From the NCBI GenBank assembly GCA_030654015.1, contig JAURYI010000027.1, positions 1-48,699 of the forward strand: a stretch of DNA of 48,699 bases, given 5' to 3'. The first letter of the stretch is position 1. The number at the start of each line of letters is the position of its first letter. Below are positions 33,630-41,584 of the stretch, one piece after another. Position numbers and translations under genes: made by a program. Source of the stretch: Methylococcales bacterium. GTDB lineage: Bacteria; Pseudomonadota; Gammaproteobacteria; Methylococcales; Methylomonadaceae. Under the pieces are notes generated by a model that was given only the letters and a program-made list of their open reading frames with translations, ran no database searches and was not told the origin of the DNA.

Positions 33630-34625
33630 ATGAAAATCGCCATCGTTAAACTCTCTGCCTTAGGTGACATTGTTCATGCAATGGTCGCTTTGCAGTTCAT
33701 CAAAGCCCAGTATCCAGACGCGCAAATCGACTGGTTGGTGGAACAGGGTTTTGCCGAAGTCTTACGGCATAATCCCGATATTACCAATTTACTGACGGTC
33801 AATTTAAAAGCCTTAAAAACCAATAAAGCGGGCATTTTTCAGCAAATCAGCAAGGTGCGCCGTTATGCGCATCATCATTATGATTTGGTGATTGATGCCC
33901 AAGGGCTGATTAAATCTGCCATTGTTGCCAAACTGTTGGGTAGAAAAGTGGCGGGGTTTGATGCTGATTCTGTCAGAGAAACAGCGGCGGCGCGGTTTTA
34001 TAGCACTAAATTCGCCTGTGCTTACGACACCAACACCATTGACCGCAATGCGTTCATTTTGTCTGAACCGTTGGGTTTTCAAATCAGTCATGAGCAGATT
34101 CTCAACAAACAACCGTTTTTATTTTTCCAGAATGAAGATCCGATAATTTACGATTATTTGCACAACGATAAAGCCAATATCGTGCTGGTCATCAGTTCAA
34201 CATGGGACAGCCGCAATTATCCCGCCGAAAAATTTATTAAAGTCGCCGATGCCTTACAGCAAAACTGTTTGGTAGTTTGGGGCAATGAGGCAGAAAAACA
34301 CAAAGCGGAGCAAATGGCGAATCAGTCTGAGTTTATTACTGTGATGCCTAAACTGGATTTAAACAGCCTGAAAGCCCTGATTGCGGAAGCGGATTTATTG
34401 ATAGGCAATGATACAGGCCCGACGCATATTGCGTGGGGTTTAAACCGCCCGTCGATTACTATTTTCGGCCCTACGCCTGTGAGTCGGGTGTATCAAACCG
34501 ATATTAATAAGGTGGTGAAATCAGCGTCTGTCGTCAATCCGTATAAATTGAATAAGCAGGATTTTTCGATTAAAGACATAGCTGAGCAGGACATTATTGT
34601 GATGGCTAAGGCGTTGTTGTTCTGA
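33630..34625 (+). CDS. waaC: Lipopolysaccharide heptosyltransferase I
   Basis: This 331-residue GT9 glycosyltransferase has MKIAIVKLSALGDIVHAM (residues 1-18, with the catalytic-region aspartate), DLVIDAQGLIKSAIVAKLL, and the sugar-nucleotide site ADLLIGNDTGPTHIAWGLNRPSITIFGPT. It adds the first heptose to Kdo of the LPS core at the inner face of the cytoplasmic membrane. It is convergent with the mfnD-mfnF pair and ends three bases before a REP. Confidence 0.93.
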   Translation: MKIAIVKLSALGDIVHAMVALQFIKAQYPDAQIDWLVEQGFAEVLRHNPDITNLLTVNLKALKTNKAGIFQQISKVRRYAHHHYDLVIDAQGLIKSAIVAKLLGRKVAGFDADSVRETAAARFYSTKFACAYDTNTIDRNAFILSEPLGFQISHEQILNKQPFLFFQNEDPIIYDYLHNDKANIVLVISSTWDSRNYPAEKFIKVADALQQNCLVVWGNEAEKHKAEQMANQSEFITVMPKLDLNSLKALIAEADLLIGNDTGPTHIAWGLNRPSITIFGPTPVSRVYQTDINKVVKSASVVNPYKLNKQDFSIKDIAEQDIIVMAKALLF

Positions 34626-34627
34626 AA

Positions 34628-34672
34628 GTAGGCGCGAATTTATTCGCGCTGTGCGGATAAATCCGCACTTAC
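34628..34672. repeat. REP pair, class D, overlapping the end of mfnF
   Basis: Two adjacent hairpins: GTAGGCGCGAATTTATTCGCGC, seen as GGCGCGAA/TTCGCGC, and on the minus strand GTAAGTGCGGATTTATCCGCAC. The loops TTTAT and ATAAA mirror each other because the second unit is the reverse complement of the first. It contains the last codons of the minus-strand gene (FVSADLSAQRE and stop). Confidence 0.75.
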
Positions 34673-35707
34673 AAACAGCAAACACGCCACCGCTACCGCA
34701 GGTGCGCAATCCGCTGTGGATAACTCTGATTCACCTGATACTTCGGGGCAACACGCGGAAAAATCCACATAATCACGCCCCAATAAACCTGCCAGTTCAC
34801 GCACTAAAAACCGTCCGATACCTGCGCCGATTAATGGCGCGTCGCTGGTAAAATCGCCGTGTACGTTCAGCCGATGCTGACAGGCGCACAGAATATTGGC
34901 GACTTGTTGGGTGCGCAGATTGCCTGCAAAATCTTGCCAGCGCGCTAATTCTTCAGGATGAAAATCACAGCCTATCATGCGCGATAAGCGTCTGGCACTT
35001 GCCGCCACGGTTTTTTCTGCGCCGTCTGCGGTGTCGTTTTGGTCGTGAGCTTCGTTCAGTTCGCCTGTGACGCGATACACATCTGCCATGGTGGCAAAAT
35101 ATTCCGCCATTAAGCCAATTTCTTGCCCGTTATCTACCGAGGTTTGCGCGACTGCCATCACGGCGGTGCGCACCACGCCTGTATACACCAGCTCTTGGGA
35201 GATTAAGCGTTGATAATCGCTATACGCCTCGGTGACGACACGCCCGTTATCCAATAATAAAATATCGGTGGTGGTGCTGCCTATATCGACAAATAAACCA
35301 CTACTTACCTGTTGGGTAGCAAGTGTGGCACTGGCTAACCAGTTGGCGGAGGCAATCGCCGCATAATGTTGAGGTGCAACCTGCATGGCGGCGATAAAGC
35401 CCGTATTACCCGCAAAAATAAACACGGAATGATTGCCTAATAACGCGCTCATAGTGGTAATAATTTGCGCCACGCCCTCATCCCGATTAGCGAATAAATC
35501 CACCAGTTCGCCCGTCATCGTGACCGCATGACGTATTTGCTCAGCGGGCAAGTCACGCATGATGTTTGTCACTGCTGAACGCAATTGATCCAAGCCTTTC
35601 CATAACGGACAGGGCTGTTGATAAACCTTGATAATCTGTCCGTGATGATTTAATAGCGCGGCTTTAACGTGCGCCCCGCCGATGTCCCAACCGATAATAT
35701 GCTGCAT
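34640..35707 (-). CDS. mfnF: MfnF-like protein, methylofuran/methanofuran biosynthesis
   Basis: This 355-residue protein belongs to the hydantoinase/oxoprolinase-like ATPase group annotated as H4MPT-linked C1 transfer pathway protein. Its actin-like phosphate loops are IIGWDIGGAHVKAALLN (residues 4-20) and GLFVDIGSTTTDILLLDNGRVV. The archaeal homologue MfnF joins the furan and tyramine-glutamate parts of methanofuran, and methylotrophs make methylofuran for the formyltransferase/hydrolase complex. It follows the MfnD-like gene by six bases on the same strand, supporting the role. The last eleven residues come from a REP, so the native C-terminus may have been replaced. Confidence 0.75.
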   Translation of the reverse strand: MQHIIGWDIGGAHVKAALLNHHGQIIKVYQQPCPLWKGLDQLRSAVTNIMRDLPAEQIRHAVTMTGELVDLFANRDEGVAQIITTMSALLGNHSVFIFAGNTGFIAAMQVAPQHYAAIASANWLASATLATQQVSSGLFVDIGSTTTDILLLDNGRVVTEAYSDYQRLISQELVYTGVVRTAVMAVAQTSVDNGQEIGLMAEYFATMADVYRVTGELNEAHDQNDTADGAEKTVAASARRLSRMIGCDFHPEELARWQDFAGNLRTQQVANILCACQHRLNVHGDFTSDAPLIGAGIGRFLVRELAGLLGRDYVDFSACCPEVSGESELSTADCAPAVAVACLLFVSADLSAQRE

Positions 35708-35713
35708 AATGTT

Positions 35714-36700
35714 TTAGGTAAATTGAACGCGAATAGTTTGATCTTTGGTCGGCATCGGGTGTGCGTCACCTGCCAGTAACTGTACCACCAATTCCATGAT
35801 ATTCAGCCCTAATGCTTCGTGAATGCCTGTGTAGGAACTGGTCAGGCGCGGGTTGATTTCCACCACCAAGACATGATCGTCCTGTTTAATTAAATCAATG
35901 CCGACATAGCCCCATAAATCAGGAAATGCGTGTGCTATTCGCCCGATAATCGCTTGAAATGGGGCTTTTTCCACATGGCAATTGACTTCACAGCCCGTTA
36001 ATTTTAGCCGCTGATTCTCAAGAATGCTGATAAATTGGCGATTGACGCACAGTAACTGGGCTGTACCGTTGTTGAATAATGCCGATAAACTCAAGGCGAC
36101 ACCGCTGATAAACGGTTGAATAAGATAATGTTCGGGGTTGTGCAAACTGAGCAGCAGGCGTTCAAAATCATCTTCGTTATAACACACAAAACAATTTTCA
36201 CAGCCCGCGCCATCACGCGCTTTAATGACCGTGCCTTGTTCATAAAAATGCGGGTGTTTATCGAGACGGTGACTGGGTACGGTAGGAATATGCTGTGCCG
36301 ATAAGACGCGGAAGGTTTCCATTTTATCCGCCGTTGTAGCCACTGCACTCGATGATGATGACAGTAGTTTTTTACCCGCCTGTTCAACGGTGTTGCATAT
36401 CGTCCATAAAATCTGCTCGGTTTCGGGGGCAATCGGCAGCACCGCATCACAATGTTGTAACGCCTCGGTAAATACTGCCAGCACATCATCCTGCGGCTGC
36501 ACGGTAATGACGTTGACACCGTGCGGCACGTTAGCTACACACCGCTTATCCAATAGCACTGTTATTTCGTGTTTGCCGCTTGCCAATAAATCATTCAGCA
36601 CCGCGTTCAGCATCAACCAGCCTTCACGCGCCAAGCTGGGCGGTAAGTCAGTATCGGCAAAACCGCCGCCGTTAATGTATTCAAAAATCAGGATTTTCAT
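35714..36700 (-). CDS. mfnD: MfnD-like ATP-grasp ligase (tyramine-glutamate ligase type)
   Basis: This 328-residue ATP-grasp protein begins MKILIFEYINGGGFAD, has the ATP-binding lysine region VIKARDGAGCENCFVCY and the Mg-binding end VLVVEINPRLTSSYTGIHEALG. The N-terminal EYxxGGG and the central ATP-grasp match MfnD, which couples glutamate to tyramine in methanofuran synthesis. It is the first gene of the pair. A run of serines (LLSSSSSAVA) marks the domain linker. An alternative general peptide-ligase role cannot be excluded from sequence alone. Confidence 0.75.
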   Translation of the reverse strand: MKILIFEYINGGGFADTDLPPSLAREGWLMLNAVLNDLLASGKHEITVLLDKRCVANVPHGVNVITVQPQDDVLAVFTEALQHCDAVLPIAPETEQILWTICNTVEQAGKKLLSSSSSAVATTADKMETFRVLSAQHIPTVPSHRLDKHPHFYEQGTVIKARDGAGCENCFVCYNEDDFERLLLSLHNPEHYLIQPFISGVALSLSALFNNGTAQLLCVNRQFISILENQRLKLTGCEVNCHVEKAPFQAIIGRIAHAFPDLWGYVGIDLIKQDDHVLVVEINPRLTSSYTGIHEALGLNIMELVVQLLAGDAHPMPTKDQTIRVQFT

Positions 36701-36743
36701 AAATTACTTTGATAAATAGGTAGTAATAAGTTTGCGTATATTG

Positions 36744-36786
36744 GGAGTGCAAGCTTCGCTTGCAAGTCAGGTAAAGCCTGACCTCC
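36744..36786. repeat. Double-hairpin repeat, class F
   Basis: GGGAG and CTCC frame two hairpins, TGCAAGC/GCTTGCA and GTCAGG/CCTGAC. It has the same three-way-junction plan as the class D element and as the core of the 141-bp MITE, but GGAG replaces GTAG. It lies between the M50 gene end and the mfnD promoter, a likely terminator of the copper operon. Confidence 0.7.
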
Positions 36787-36834
36787 AGTGTTCAGCAATA
36801 CATCCTGACTTATTGCTAAGAACTTACTGAAAAA

Positions 36835-37488
36835 CTATTGCGTATTTGTATTATTAAATGACCATTTAAAACAATAAAAAATAACCACTACGCTGATAAT
36901 AATCCACAGCCCACCCCATAATAACGTTGCACCGCCTGTGTGTTGCGCTAATAAATACGCATCAGAGGGTAAATAACTGCGTGAAATAGTATCACTGTAT
37001 ATATCCAGCGGCGCGTACATCATACTGGTTAAACCGATAATTCTCAGAGCAAAATCGTTATAGTATTCAGCAAGATATTTTGCCATTAATAACATCGCCC
37101 CGCCTGTTAATAACCCGAATAACCAACTGAATAAACTGCGCGAAAATACTACAGTGATAATAATAATGCTGAGAGCTAATAACTGCATAATCGCTTTATC
37201 ATAACGGCTTTTGACACTGGCAAGATAAATACTCGCGCCCCACAGTAATGAGCCGATATACCCTGCTGATAAGATAATAAAGCGATTACCGCCTTGAGAC
37301 AGCACATGACCGCCTTGGTCTTTATTAATAATCAGTTCTTTTACCGAACCGCCCGTTAATAGTGTGGCTAAAGCGTGGGATGATTCATGAAAGAATACCA
37401 CTAATAATTTTAACGGGTAAAGAATGGGATAATCCCAACCAATTATAATTAAGCCCAATAATAAAATAAGCGTGCCGATTTGATTCAT
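36835..37488 (-). CDS. M50-like membrane metalloprotease in the copper operon
   Basis: This 217-residue protein has about five hydrophobic helices. The zinc motif H34-E-S-S-H38 lies in LLVVFFHESSHALATLLTGG, followed by VKELIINKDQGGHVLSQGG and LSAGYIGSLLWGASIYLAS, as in the M50B-like family (PF13398). Known M50 enzymes cut substrates inside the membrane, but this short branch is largely untested. The start lies two bases after the copA stop, so it is co-transcribed and probably translationally coupled with copA. A role in copper homeostasis is inferred from that coupling only. Confidence 0.75.
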   Translation of the reverse strand: MNQIGTLILLLGLIIIGWDYPILYPLKLLVVFFHESSHALATLLTGGSVKELIINKDQGGHVLSQGGNRFIILSAGYIGSLLWGASIYLASVKSRYDKAIMQLLALSIIIITVVFSRSLFSWLFGLLTGGAMLLMAKYLAEYYNDFALRIIGLTSMMYAPLDIYSDTISRSYLPSDAYLLAQHTGGATLLWGGLWIIISVVVIFYCFKWSFNNTNTQ

Positions 37489-37490
37489 AA

Positions 37491-39731
37491 TTACTTATCG
37501 TCAAATTTCGCCCAACGCAAACGGTTGGCATTGGTGACGACAGTAACGGATGACATTGCCATTGCCGCACCTGCAATCATCGGATTTAATAATACGCCGA
37601 ATAACGGATATAACAAACCTGCGGCAATCGGAATACTCAGGGTGTTATAAACAAACGCACCGAACAGGTTTTGTTTGATATTAATCACGGTGGCTTTAGA
37701 TAAGGCAATCGCTTCGGGAACTTTGACTAATGAACCTTGCAAAATCACCACATCGGCACTTTCAATCGCCACATCTGTACCCGTGCCAATCGCAAAGCCG
37801 ACATCGGCTTGCGCCAGTGCAGGGGCATCGTTGATACCGTCGCCGACCATGCCGACGATTTCGCCCAGCAGTTGCAATTCTTTTACTACGGCGGCTTTAT
37901 CTTGCGGTAATACTTGCGCTCTGATTTCAGTGATGCCTGCTTGTTTGGCAATCGCATGAGCGGTGCTGGTGTTATCACCTGTGACCATAATAACGCGGAT
38001 GCCCAAGTGTTGCAGGCGTTGTACAGCGGCGGCAGAGTCTTTTTTAATCGGATCTGACACGGCAATAATACCGACTATACGCTGATTGACGGCGAGCAAC
38101 ATCGGCGTTTGTCCAAGCAAGGCAAATTGCTCCAGTTGCGTGGTGTAGTCGGTGTGGGCTATGTTGTATTCTGTCATTAACGCCACGTTACCGAACAAAA
38201 TCTGCTGGTCATCAATTTGTCCGCTGACCCCATGCCCTGCACTGGCAGCAAACTGGGTTACTTTGCTGAGCGGAAGTTGTTTTTGTTCAGCGGCGGCGAT
38301 AATCGCGGCGGCTAAGGGGTGTTCTGAACCTGATTCAATACTGGCGGCAAGTTGTAAAACCACGTCTTCGCTTAAATCGGCTAAGGTTGATACAGCGGCA
38401 ACCGTGGGTTTGCCTTCGGTGACTGTGCCAGTTTTATCCAGCACCAAACAGGTGATTTTACCTGCGCTTTGCAGGGCATCACCTTTACGAATCAAAATAC
38501 CCGATTGCGCGGCGCGACCTACGGCGACCATTACGGAAATCGGTGTCGCCAAACCCAAGGCGCACGGGCAGGCAATAACCAACACGGTCATGGAAGTCAC
38601 AAACGCATAACCCAGTGAGGGTTCAGGCCCGAAAATGTACCACATTAAAAAAGTGAATACCGAAATGCCGACCACCGCAGGGACAAACACCGCCGAAATT
38701 TTATCCGCTAAACGGGCAATTTCAGGTTTGCTGCTTTGCGCTTGTCGGACGCTGTTGATAATTTGCGCCAGTGCGGTATCGCGCCCGATACGGGTGGCAG
38801 TAAATAAAAAACTGCCTGTTTGATTCATCGTCCCTGCGACCACCTGCATACCGACGGTTTTTTCGACAGGTAACGATTCGCCTGTGAGCATGGATTCATC
38901 GACGCTGGAATGTCCTTCAATCAGCTCACCATCGACGGCGATTTTTTCACCCGGCCGCACACGCAAAGTCTCACCTAAACCGACGTGTTCGATAGCAATG
39001 TCTATTTCTTCGCCGTCGCGTATTACTCGTGCGGTACGCGGTTGCAAACCGATAAGCTGGCGAATGGCGGATGAGGTGCGTCCTCTAGCGAGGGTTTCCA
39101 GACCTGTACCCAGATTGATAAATGCCAGAATCACTACCGCAGCTTCAAAATAGGCGTGCGTGGCTATCACAGGCAACAGGGCTTGATAGTCGATGACGAT
39201 GCAGGAATATACCCACGCCGAACCTGTGCCTAAAGCAATCAGGGTGTCCATGTTGGCTTGCTTTAACAGCAGGGATTTATACGCGCCTTTATAAAAATGT
39301 TCACCCGAATACGCCATAATACCGAGGGTAATGATTGCCACAATCGACCAGAACCATTGACCTGTCGGCGTTCCCATCATGGGCATCCAGCCGAACATAT
39401 CAATCAGCATTAAAAACGCGCCAAAGCCGCCCGCGACTTTGGCTTTTTGCATCAGTTGCTGATAACGCTGGCGTTCTTGTTGTTCCTGTTCGGCAGGGTC
39501 TTCAAAACCTTCCATAATGGCGGCATCAAAGCCTGCGTCTTTCACGGCGAGTTTTAATTGTTCAGGGTCGCTATTGCCTTTGACTAACGCGGAATGGTCG
39601 GCAAAATTAACCGTGACTTCGGTGACACCCGCAACAGCGGCTAATGCACCTTCCACCGCGCCCACACAACCAGCACAGCGCATTCCTAAAATGGATAAGC
39701 GTATACCTTCCTTTGTTTGATCTTGAGACAT
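37491..39731 (-). CDS. copA: Copper-exporting P1B-type ATPase
   Basis: This 746-residue P-type ATPase has one N-terminal heavy-metal domain ([16 protein letters not shown]19 and C22) and eight transmembrane helices. The actuator TGES is in [12 protein letters not shown], the transmembrane metal site is CPC in [13 protein letters not shown], the phosphorylation site is DKTGT, the SEHPLAAAI motif is present and the hinge is [14 protein letters not shown]. The C-terminal [15 protein letters not shown] and [16 protein letters not shown] motifs are typical of Cu(I) transporters. It would pump Cu(I) to the periplasm. It is the middle gene of copZ-copA-M50 (gaps 20 and 2 bases). Confidence 0.96.
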   Translation of the reverse strand: MSQDQTKEGIRLSILGMRCAGCVGAVEGALAAVAGVTEVTVNFADHSALVKGNSDPEQLKLAVKDAGFDAAIMEGFEDPAEQEQQERQRYQQLMQKAKVAGGFGAFLMLIDMFGWMPMMGTPTGQWFWSIVAIITLGIMAYSGEHFYKGAYKSLLLKQANMDTLIALGTGSAWVYSCIVIDYQALLPVIATHAYFEAAVVILAFINLGTGLETLARGRTSSAIRQLIGLQPRTARVIRDGEEIDIAIEHVGLGETLRVRPGEKIAVDGELIEGHSSVDESMLTGESLPVEKTVGMQVVAGTMNQTGSFLFTATRIGRDTALAQIINSVRQAQSSKPEIARLADKISAVFVPAVVGISVFTFLMWYIFGPEPSLGYAFVTSMTVLVIACPCALGLATPISVMVAVGRAAQSGILIRKGDALQSAGKITCLVLDKTGTVTEGKPTVAAVSTLADLSEDVVLQLAASIESGSEHPLAAAIIAAAEQKQLPLSKVTQFAASAGHGVSGQIDDQQILFGNVALMTEYNIAHTDYTTQLEQFALLGQTPMLLAVNQRIVGIIAVSDPIKKDSAAAVQRLQHLGIRVIMVTGDNTSTAHAIAKQAGITEIRAQVLPQDKAAVVKELQLLGEIVGMVGDGINDAPALAQADVGFAIGTGTDVAIESADVVILQGSLVKVPEAIALSKATVINIKQNLFGAFVYNTLSIPIAAGLLYPLFGVLLNPMIAGAAMAMSSVTVVTNANRLRWAKFDDK

Positions 39732-39751
39732 ATTACCCCCTAAACGATGAG

Positions 39752-39961
39752 TTACTCGACGGTGAAACCCGCCTGAGTGATGACGCTTTTAATGGTGTCC
39801 AGATTTACTTTGTCGCCGTCAAATTCAACGGTCACTTCGTTGCTTTTAAACGCTGGAGTGACTGAATTGACACCTTCAACAGCTTGTAATTTAGTTTTAA
39901 CGGTATTTTCACAGCCGCCACATTTCATACCTGTGACGGTTAATGTTACAGATTCAGTCAT
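39752..39961 (-). CDS. copZ: CopZ copper chaperone
   Basis: This 69-residue single heavy-metal-associated domain carries G-M-K-C-G-G-C near residues 11-17, with betaalphabeta pattern [22 protein letters not shown]. It hands Cu(I) to CopA, whose gene follows 20 bases later. ATG 39961 follows AGGAG; an upstream frame extension would run through the promoter. Confidence 0.93.
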   Translation of the reverse strand: MTESVTLTVTGMKCGGCENTVKTKLQAVEGVNSVTPAFKSNEVTVEFDGDKVNLDTIKSVITQAGFTVE

Positions 39962-39997
39962 GGTTGTTCTCCTGAGGTGTTTGTTAATAAGGGAGTA

Positions 39998-40028
39998 ATC
40001 ATACTCGATATAGCGAGCTTTAAGCAGG
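39998..40028 (-). promoter_or_regulatory. Candidate MerR-type promoter of copZ-copA
   Basis: On the minus strand TATGAT (40003-39998) is preceded by a 19-base spacer containing the dyad CTCG/CGAG (40004-40017), and CCTGCT stands at the -35 place. Overlong spacers with an internal dyad are typical of MerR-family control such as CueR. The match to the CueR operator is weak and no cueR gene is in the window. Confidence 0.35.
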
Positions 40029-40095
40029 GCAGATAAACAAAAAAGCAACAATTTATTGTCGCAGAGGGCGGCGGGGGAATTTATGACGGGGGTTA

Positions 40096-40128
40096 ATGAC
40101 TGCCAGTTCTTTAAGGACTGGCAGTCAT
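40096..40128. repeat. Fused tips of the 158-bp MITE family
   Basis: ATGACTGCCAGTTCTTTAAGG and its mirror form one 33-bp palindrome made of two copies of the first 16 bases of the MITE terminal repeat. It lies just after the stop of the BNR lipoprotein gene, where it can act as terminator. Confidence 0.75.
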
Positions 40129-40135
40129 ATTTGTA

Positions 40136-41419
40136 TTATTTCAGCGCAATCAACTGATAGTCTTTTTGGGCAATCTGCCATGACAGATAAGCGTGTTTGC
40201 CGTCACTGACTAAAAACGGTTCATCTGCCATTTCTGCTGTTTCGGCTATCGTTTCAGGGGTAGACCATGTTTTGCCTTCATCGGTGGATTTCATCACCAA
40301 CGCACGATTCACTTTACCGTCGAATGTCTGCCACGTTACAAATACCTGCTTTTTTAATGCCAGAACGTGCGGATGACTCGCGCCTTCTTTAGCAAAATTA
40401 ACCGATTCAGAAAAATGTTTACCTTGGTCGGTGGAATAACCGTAAAACAAGCCTTGGTTAGCCTCCGCACCACTAAACCACACCGCATGATAAATACCCG
40501 ATTTGGCAATGGCTAGTGCAGGGCCGTGATGCGGACAGGCATCAATTTTCCAATTTTCATGACTCATGCGCTGCATCGTGTCAGGTGTTTGCCAGTCTTT
40601 GAATTTAACCAGTGCGTGATCGCGAATACCGCCTTCAAAAATATGTCGCCACACCAAAACGGGCGTATTATCGGGAGCAATGGCGGTATCAATACGGCAA
40701 CATTCGCAGACGTTATCAGTCACAGATTTGTTGGTTGTAAAATGTTTGCCGCCATCGGTGGAGGTGCTGTAATACAAAGACAGCCCTTTCACTTCTTTAC
40801 CCGCTTTTTTTGCCGCTTCGGTGTTTCTTGCATCCAGCCATGCGACAAAAATTTCGCCGTTTTTACCAACCGCTAAACTATCAAAACGATGACGGATGAT
40901 GTCTAAATTATCGTTGACGGTGACAGGTGCGCTAAATGTTTTGCCGCCATCGGTGGAGCGGCTGAAACGCACATAAGTGCTGCGTTTTTTATCCAGCGTA
41001 ATTACCCACGTCAGGTAAATATTACCTTTGGCATCGACTTTTATTTTCGGACGGCTTTCATTTTCAGCGGCGACGGCTTCGGGTGCTGAATTGATTAATA
41101 CGGGTTTGGTAAAGCGTTTACCTTTGTCGGCAGACGATTGAATATAGATGGATTGGTTGTTTGTCCACACTGCCCATAGTTTGCCTTTGTTATCAAACGT
41201 GGCGGTCGCGGTGTCGGCACATTTGCTCAACGGCGGCGTTTTTGGGTCGGCACACACGCCTTTTTTAGGCTGTTTATGGGACATTTTTTTCTCAGCGGGT
41301 TTGCTTTTTTCAGCCGATTTGCTGTCGGACTGAGCGGCGGGTTTTACGGTCGTTTCATCGGTGGCACAGCCTGAAACAATCATGCTGGCAAGCAACAGGA
41401 TGTAAGGTGGAAATTTCAT
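40136..41419 (-). CDS. BNR/Asp-box propeller lipoprotein of the copper locus
   Basis: This 427-residue protein has lipobox VSGC with C18, a lysine/serine-rich linker, and a sialidase-type beta-propeller with five Asp-box motifs: SADKGKRF (96), STDGGKTF (155), STDGGKHF (220), STDQGKHF (329) and STDEGKTW (378). Two further motifs stand out, C238-E-C240-C241 and C295-P-H297-H298; with a MSHEN nearby they could form a metal site. True sialidases have an arginine triad and a FRIP motif that are not seen, so the enzyme name is not supported. It lies between copZ-copA and two TonB receptors on the same strand. A role in envelope copper binding is inference. Confidence 0.8.
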   Translation of the reverse strand: MKFPPYILLLASMIVSGCATDETTVKPAAQSDSKSAEKSKPAEKKMSHKQPKKGVCADPKTPPLSKCADTATATFDNKGKLWAVWTNNQSIYIQSSADKGKRFTKPVLINSAPEAVAAENESRPKIKVDAKGNIYLTWVITLDKKRSTYVRFSRSTDGGKTFSAPVTVNDNLDIIRHRFDSLAVGKNGEIFVAWLDARNTEAAKKAGKEVKGLSLYYSTSTDGGKHFTTNKSVTDNVCECCRIDTAIAPDNTPVLVWRHIFEGGIRDHALVKFKDWQTPDTMQRMSHENWKIDACPHHGPALAIAKSGIYHAVWFSGAEANQGLFYGYSTDQGKHFSESVNFAKEGASHPHVLALKKQVFVTWQTFDGKVNRALVMKSTDEGKTWSTPETIAETAEMADEPFLVSDGKHAYLSWQIAQKDYQLIALK

Positions 41420-41527
41420 AAATAATCCAGAGTTTTTACAGATTGGTTTAGCATTGGCGTAACCCAACAATACAATAATGCTGAGATGTTGGCGTTCGCA
41501 GGGCTTCCAGTCCGCGTGAGAACAAGG

Positions 41528-41567
41528 CAAAAAACTAACCTCCGAAGCGGTTGACGCTACGGAGGTT
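41528..41567 (-). terminator. Terminator of the first TonB receptor gene
   Basis: AACCTCCG/CGGAGGTT with an inner AGCG/CGCT stem, then a T run on the minus strand. It separates the receptor from the lipoprotein gene. Confidence 0.8.
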
Positions 41568-41584
41568 TGCGCAAAGATACCGTT

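Noticed and set aside
40136-41419. Sialidase (neuraminidase) activity for the Asp-box protein
   Set aside because: Asp-boxes occur in many propellers, and the catalytic arginine triad and FRIP motif are not found.
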